From: Pseudodesulfovibrio sp.
GTDB taxonomy: Bacteria; Desulfobacterota; Desulfovibrionia; Desulfovibrionales; Desulfovibrionaceae
DNA: 26,686 bases
Reading direction: 5' to 3'
Assembly: GCA_022712815.1 (NCBI GenBank)
Contig: JAFLJW010000109.1
Coordinates: 1-26,686 of the forward strand
The translations under genes were made by a program, and so were the position numbers. Below, in pieces: positions 23,187 to 26,686 of the stretch (the stretch's first letter is position 1; each line of letters starts with the position of its first letter). Under the pieces are notes generated by a model that saw only the letters and a list, made by a program, of their open reading frames with translations, had not been told where the DNA came from and did no database searches.

Positions 23187-23210
23187 TCAATTTTCGTTGA
23201 CGCAAATTGA
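23187..23210 (+). promoter_or_regulatory. Palindrome upstream of second CII-like gene
   Basis: TCAATTT (23187-23193) and AAATTGA (23204-23210) flank CG-TTGA-CG, giving a near-perfect 24-bp inverted repeat. A weak -35 TTGACG lies inside it (23197-23202). It lies 57 bases before the start codon, suited to an operator. Confidence 0.45.
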
Positions 23211-23266
23211 AAAATAAGGGTAACTTTATATACAAGGCAGAAAATTTCTACATGTGGGGGATAAAC

Positions 23267-23563
23267 ATGTTCGAAGAGAATCTGACTAAAAAGATGCAGG
23301 ATGTGGTTCTGGAGGGAAGAATTGCCGCTAAGGAAGTCTCCCGCGAGATCAAGAAGCCGTATTCAACACTGCTTCGAGAACTCAATCCGTTCGATTCACA
23401 TGCCAAGCTGGGCGCGGAAACCATGTTCGAGATTGTGAAGGTGACACACAACGTCGCCATCCTCGAATTCATGGCCCGCAAACTGGGGTACACACTCATG
23501 CCTGTGGAAGACATGAAGGCGCACAAGGTGACCGAGCGTATGCGCCAGGCTGCTACCATGTAG
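23267..23563 (+). CDS. Small CII-like phage-type regulator (paralogue of 14656-14904)
   Basis: 98 residues from ATG 23267, chosen over 23207 because GTGGGGG precedes it, as in the paralogue. MFEENLTKKMQDVVLEGRIAAKEVSREIKKPYSTLLRELNPFDSHAKLGAETMFEIVKVTHNVAILEFMARKLGY matches the other copy along nearly its whole length, with a 15-residue basic extension at the end (MKAHKVTERMRQA). Same resemblance to the phage CII / CP76 family. Unlike the first copy it has no sigma-54 promoter; a palindrome stands upstream instead. It lies 184 bases after the kinase gene of the signalling operon, on the same strand. Confidence 0.7.
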   Translation: MFEENLTKKMQDVVLEGRIAAKEVSREIKKPYSTLLRELNPFDSHAKLGAETMFEIVKVTHNVAILEFMARKLGYTLMPVEDMKAHKVTERMRQAATM

Positions 23564-23597
23564 CCTGCCCAGCCAAACTCTCAACCTCTTTCACGTA

Positions 23598-23631
23598 CAC
23601 CCGGAGCATGGATAATCCCATGCTCCGGGTG
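23598..23631 (+). terminator. Hairpin after second CII-like gene
   Basis: CACCCGGAGCATGG (23598-23611) and its exact complement (23618-23631) form a 14-bp stem with loop ATAATC. No T-run follows. ACGTAC near 23593 and GTACGT near 23641 could add an outer tier. Confidence 0.6.
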
Positions 23632-23775
23632 ATCGGGCCTGTACGTCAGGAATTTGGCTTTTGTGAAACAACCGAGAAATCAGAATTTCACAGGCAATTT
23701 ACTGTTGTCTTTTGACTTTTCACTCTAATTGGTTTCAATTAGTTATTGCACACAAACTTTCGAAGGAGGAAGGGT

Positions 23776-25041
23776 ATGTCCCAGGATACATTCAAAAAAG
23801 CACTCGCCATCGGTCGCCCACCAAACGTTGTCAAAAACTTTCCTGGCTCTCAGGCGCTACTCGTCAGTGGCAAGGTTATTGACCGGGCCATGATCGAAAA
23901 AGGCAAGGCCATGACCATCGCAGCCAATGGCCGCAACATTTTCATCATCAAGGGCGCACTCATGGCTGCCCAACGCGCCAATGCGGCCATCATCATCGAG
24001 ATCGCCCGCAGCGAAGCCACCTACTGCCCGACCACATTGTGGAACATCGCACGCAGGGTCGATTATCTCTGTAACAAACTTGGCATCACCATCCCGGTAG
24101 CCATCCACGCCGACCATTACTTCATGAAAAAATGGGATGATGTCGCCGTTGCCAAGGCGGAAATCCCGTCCCTGTTCGACACAGGCATCACCTCCATCGC
24201 CATTGATGCCTCGCACATGACCGATGACCTCAACCTGCTCGCCAACATCGAAGTCGGCCCTTCCATCCCTTCATGGGCCGGGTACGAAACCGAGATTGGC
24301 GAAATCAAGGGAGCCTTTGGCCTGTCCACCCCGGTGGAAGCCAAATTCCTGGCGCAGGGTCTCAACGCCCATGGCATGTGTGCCGACTGGATCGCGCTGA
24401 ACAACGGCACCACCCACGGTATCGAGGCGTCCGGTGAAGGTATTCAGGTCGAGCTGACCGCTGATGTCCATAAAGCTCTGGCCCCTTACGGAACTTCCGG
24501 TGCACAGCACGGCACCTCCGGCAATGATTCCGCCCGCCTCAAGGAAATCGCTGCCCAGACCCAGACCACCAAGGCCAATGTCGCCACCGCTCTCCAGATG
24601 ATTTCCTGGGGCGTCAAAGTCAACGATTTCGGTAATGCCATCATGGACGGCGACCGCTTTGACAAAGTTCCCGGCGAAGGTGTTGCCGATGAAATATGGG
24701 AAGAGATGGTCGAATACGCCGATGCCAACGGCATCAAAGGCGGCGATTACAAGAAACTCAACCTTTCCTTTGAACGCCGCTGGCAAGCTCAGAGTCCGGT
24801 CATCCGCGAACGCATGGCCAAGGCTGTAGAGGACTTCATCCACTACATGCTGGTGGATGTCTTCAATGCCGCGGATACCGCGCCCATCGCCTGCGACCTG
24901 ATCCTCAAAGCTGAATCCTACGACCTCGGCCCCAAGGTCGAGAAGTTTGAAGATCCCTCAGATTGGACCGAAAAGAAAATCAAGGCTCGCGCCACAGAAA
25001 TCGACACGGACAAAGGCCCCACCGGCGACTTCGACGATTAA
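23776..25041 (+). CDS. Class II fructose-bisphosphate aldolase family protein
   Basis: 421 residues from ATG 23776, with the strong site AAGGAGGAAGG before it; the frame ten codons longer lacks one. Class II (zinc) aldolase features: HADHY with metal-binding H111 and H114, EIGEIKG for a metal/active-site glutamate, TTHG, and the phosphate-loop TSGAQHGTSG. These enzymes cleave fructose 1,6-bisphosphate into two triose phosphates in the cytoplasm, or serve gluconeogenesis. This is the long form of the family (over 400 residues). Family membership is clear; exact substrate is inferred. Its stop codon lies inside a 20-bp inverted-repeat arm of the downstream hairpin. Confidence 0.82.
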   Translation: MSQDTFKKALAIGRPPNVVKNFPGSQALLVSGKVIDRAMIEKGKAMTIAANGRNIFIIKGALMAAQRANAAIIIEIARSEATYCPTTLWNIARRVDYLCNKLGITIPVAIHADHYFMKKWDDVAVAKAEIPSLFDTGITSIAIDASHMTDDLNLLANIEVGPSIPSWAGYETEIGEIKGAFGLSTPVEAKFLAQGLNAHGMCADWIALNNGTTHGIEASGEGIQVELTADVHKALAPYGTSGAQHGTSGNDSARLKEIAAQTQTTKANVATALQMISWGVKVNDFGNAIMDGDRFDKVPGEGVADEIWEEMVEYADANGIKGGDYKKLNLSFERRWQAQSPVIRERMAKAVEDFIHYMLVDVFNAADTAPIACDLILKAESYDLGPKVEKFEDPSDWTEKKIKARATEIDTDKGPTGDFDD

Positions 25042-25162
25042 ACTGGTTCAGGGGTGTCATCTGCTTCGTTGCAGTAAAAAAGCCAGACCCTCGCGTATTG
25101 GAATACGCTTCGGTCCTGGCTTTTTTACGCGCCTCACATCTAACACCCCTGAACCAGTTTAA
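25038..25162 (+). repeat. Nested long hairpin after the aldolase gene (GGA-loop family, copy 3)
   Basis: Outer tier: 25038-25057 is the perfect complement of 25143-25162 (20 bp) and includes the aldolase TAA. Middle tier: A6-GCCAG with CTGGC-T6 and ACC/GGT with one bulged C. Then a symmetric 3x3 internal loop and the inner stem GCGTAT/ATACGC with tetraloop TGGA. T-run near 25121-25126. It acts at least as the aldolase terminator. Confidence 0.8.
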
Positions 25163-25168
25163 CCTACC
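25083..25168 (+). repeat. 86-bp direct repeat, copy A
   Basis: Identical to 25226-25311 except C25154, which is T at 25297. It covers the inner and middle tiers and the 3' outer arm of the hairpin above. Confidence 0.9.
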
Positions 25169-25225
25169 GGGGAAACAAGATAACCGGGCAGAAACACAAA
25201 AAAAAGATCGGTAATACAAGAAAAA

Positions 25226-25311
25226 CCAGACCCTCGCGTATTGGAATACGCTTCGGTCCTGGCTTTTTTACGCGCCTCACATCTAACACCCCTGAATCAG
25301 TTTAACCTACC
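25226..25311 (+). repeat. 86-bp direct repeat, copy B (GGA-loop hairpin copy 4)
   Basis: Offset 143 bp from copy A, with one substitution. It forms the same inner hairpin, but it lacks its own 5' outer arm, so its 3' arm (around 25286-25305) could compete with copy A for the arm at 25038-25057. Confidence 0.9.
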
Positions 25312-25329
25312 TTGGTATATAGCAGCTCC

Positions 25330-25350
25330 CTTGCCAGCAGGGCTGGCAAG
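25330..25350. repeat. Small perfect hairpin
   Basis: CTTGCCAGC (25330-25338) and GCTGGCAAG (25342-25350) flank AGG. No gene is adjacent; part of the repeat-rich spacer. Confidence 0.6.
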
Positions 25351-25372
25351 GATCGTTTCCGATTAAGACACC

Positions 25373-25440
25373 GCCACATAAAGCGAAAAACGACTTTGTC
25401 ACACCGAAGGGTGATCAAGTCGTTTTTCGCTTTATGTGGC
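25373..25440. terminator. 24-bp inverted repeat, probable terminator of ychF
   Basis: 25373-25396 and 25417-25440 are perfect complements (core AAGCGAAAAACGACTT). The inner loop can add TCAC/GTGA. It is symmetric, so it could stop transcription from either side. It lies 117 bases beyond the ychF stop on the minus strand. Confidence 0.65.
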
Positions 25441-25442
25441 AA

Positions 25443-25551
25443 CCGCCGGAGGCAGATTGGGGTCCAGGGGTTTCAGCCCCTGGCAGGTCCAGGACAGCGT
25501 CCTGGTCTCCATGAAATGGTCCCCCGGAAAGGCCGCCGGAGGCCCCCCAAA
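25443..25551. repeat. REP-like GC-rich intergenic repeat
   Basis: CCGCCGGAGGC occurs at 25443-25453 and again at 25533-25543, bracketing two hairpins: CCAGGGG/CCCCTGG (25464-25483) and CCAGGAC/GTCCTGG (25489-25505). This looks like a dispersed intergenic palindromic repeat. The open frame across 25312-25578 is only the repeat read through. Confidence 0.55.
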
Positions 25552-25556
25552 TTCAA

Positions 25557-26654
25557 CTATACATTGAACAAAAAGTGAACCACATCTCCATCGTGCATGG
25601 TGTAGTCTTTGCCTTCGACGCGCAGGACGCCTGCGGTGCGGCAGTTGGCTTCGGAGCGGTGTTCGACGTAATGATCGTAGCTGATTACCTCGGCCCGAAT
25701 GAAACCGCGCTCGAAATCGGTGTGGATGACTCCGGCTGCTTGTGGGGCCTTGTCGTCAATATTGATAGTCCAGGCACGGACTTCTTTTTCGCCAGCGGTG
25801 AAGTAGCTGATAAGCCCCAAAGACTTGAAGCCAGTGCGGATAATCTGGTGCAGGCCGGATTCCTCGATGCCGTAGGATTCCATGAACTCCTGATATTCTT
25901 CGTCTTCCAATCCGACCAGTTCTTCTTCCATCCGAGCGGAAATCTTGATGAATTCTGCCCCTCGCTCCTGAGCGAGTGTGCGAACTGTTTTCACGTAGTC
26001 GTTATCTTCGGCCACACCGTCTTCATCGACGTTGGCACAATAAATGACGTTCTTGGCGGTGATGAGATGAAGCTCGGCCAGAATTTCGGCAAGGGCCTTG
26101 AGTTCTTCGGGGAAAGTGCTGACGGGCTGCCCCTGATCCATGTGGGCGATCAGTTTTTCAGCCGCTTCGATTTTCGGGGCCAGGGTTTTGTCGCCCTTGA
26201 GCATTTTTTTCATTCTCTCTACCCGACTTTCCAGAACCTGAAGATCGGCCAGAATCAGCTCGGTTTCGATAATCTCGATGTCGCGCAAAGGGTCGATGGA
26301 ATTGGCCACGTGGATTATGTCATCGTTGTCGAAACAACGCACCACATGCAGAATGGCCTGAGTCTCGCGGATGTTGCCGAGGAATTTGTTGCCAAGTCCT
26401 TCGCCCTTGCTGGCTCCGGCCACTAGACCGGCGATGTCCACGAAATCCACGGTGGAACTCTGCACCCGCTGGGGCTTGACCAGTTCGGACAGAACGTCGA
26501 GACGAACGTCCGGCACCGGGACCACGGCCTTGTTCGGTTCGATGGTACAAAATGCGTAGTTGGCACTCTCGGCATTCTGGGCCTTGGTGAGAGCGTTGAA
26601 CAATGTGGACTTGCCGACATTGGGCAGACCGACGATACCTATACTAAGTGACAT
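25557..26654 (-). CDS. ychF: YchF-type OBG-family P-loop ATPase
   Basis: 365 residues, as in E. coli YchF (363). Seen: P-loop GLPNVGKST (about 9-17), the switch region DIAGLVAGASKGEGLGNKFL, an NxxE-type base-recognition motif (YCANVDED), which in YchF favours ATP over GTP, a coiled-coil insert (VERMKKMLKGDKTL), and a C-terminal TGS domain ending YTMHDGDVVHFLFNV. AGGAG lies before the ATG on the minus strand. YchF/OLA1 binds the ribosome and is linked to stress and translation control. The region upstream of the gene is cut by the window edge. Confidence 0.96.
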   Translation of the reverse strand: MSLSIGIVGLPNVGKSTLFNALTKAQNAESANYAFCTIEPNKAVVPVPDVRLDVLSELVKPQRVQSSTVDFVDIAGLVAGASKGEGLGNKFLGNIRETQAILHVVRCFDNDDIIHVANSIDPLRDIEIIETELILADLQVLESRVERMKKMLKGDKTLAPKIEAAEKLIAHMDQGQPVSTFPEELKALAEILAELHLITAKNVIYCANVDEDGVAEDNDYVKTVRTLAQERGAEFIKISARMEEELVGLEDEEYQEFMESYGIEESGLHQIIRTGFKSLGLISYFTAGEKEVRAWTINIDDKAPQAAGVIHTDFERGFIRAEVISYDHYVEHRSEANCRTAGVLRVEGKDYTMHDGDVVHFLFNV

Positions 26655-26686
26655 GAGTGCTCCTGAAAAATGAATTGCCGAGGAAT

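Noticed and set aside
25312..25578. 88-codon plus-strand frame
   Set aside because: It lies inside the 24-bp inverted repeat and the REP-like hairpins; composition is repeat-driven.

Overview
The window looks like a chromosomal stretch of a Desulfovibrio-type sulfate reducer (Desulfobacterota, probably near Pseudodesulfovibrio). This is inferred from the mix of TRAP transport, bacteriohemerythrin, an MCP, a ferredoxin-nitroreductase, a SpoIIE/STAS switch and the codon use; no taxonomic marker was checked. Most of it is moderately GC-rich, with AT-rich islands at 1-1230 and about 13,900-14,650.

Layout. (1) 1-1283: right end of a probable integrated element. It holds the tail of an unknown gene and a small secreted protein, and ends in a 3' fragment of tRNA-Sec that reads as an attachment-site duplicate. 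(2) 1649-1921: HU protein. (3) 2110-6872: a TetR regulator with four operators spaced exactly 18 bp apart, then a TRAP operon with two paralogous binding proteins (dctP1, dctP2), dctQ and a dctM broken by one frameshift. RNA hairpins lie at the gene junctions up to dctQ. (4) 6967-10742, minus strand: bacteriohemerythrin, MCP, and a ferredoxin-nitroreductase. (5) 10916-12691: glnS. (6) 12964-13839: an autoregulated-looking TetR gene and a 40-residue Trp-rich small ORF. (7) 14440-14904: a sigma-54 promoter with an upstream TGTCGCA palindrome array, driving a CII-like small regulator. (8) 15384-23082: a tight seven-gene signalling operon: hybrid histidine kinase, small alpha/beta hydrolase, exported double-rhodanese protein, THI5/NMT1-type binding protein without a permease, Cache-HAMP-SpoIIE phosphatase, STAS antagonist and HATPase_c anti-sigma-type kinase. 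A second CII-like paralogue follows. (9) 23776-25041: class II aldolase. (10) 25042-25556: dense hairpins and repeats. (11) 25557-26654, minus: ychF.

How it fits together. The TRAP block is a locally controlled organic-acid importer whose membrane subunit is currently out of frame. The 15-23 kb block is the most novel part. It looks like a partner-switching cascade in which periplasmic proteins (THI5-type binder, rhodanese) could inform a Cache-SpoIIE phosphatase that acts on the STAS/kinase pair. It is bracketed by two paralogous CII-like regulators. A recurrent long hairpin family with GGA-bearing apical loops follows glnS, the first CII-like gene and the aldolase gene.
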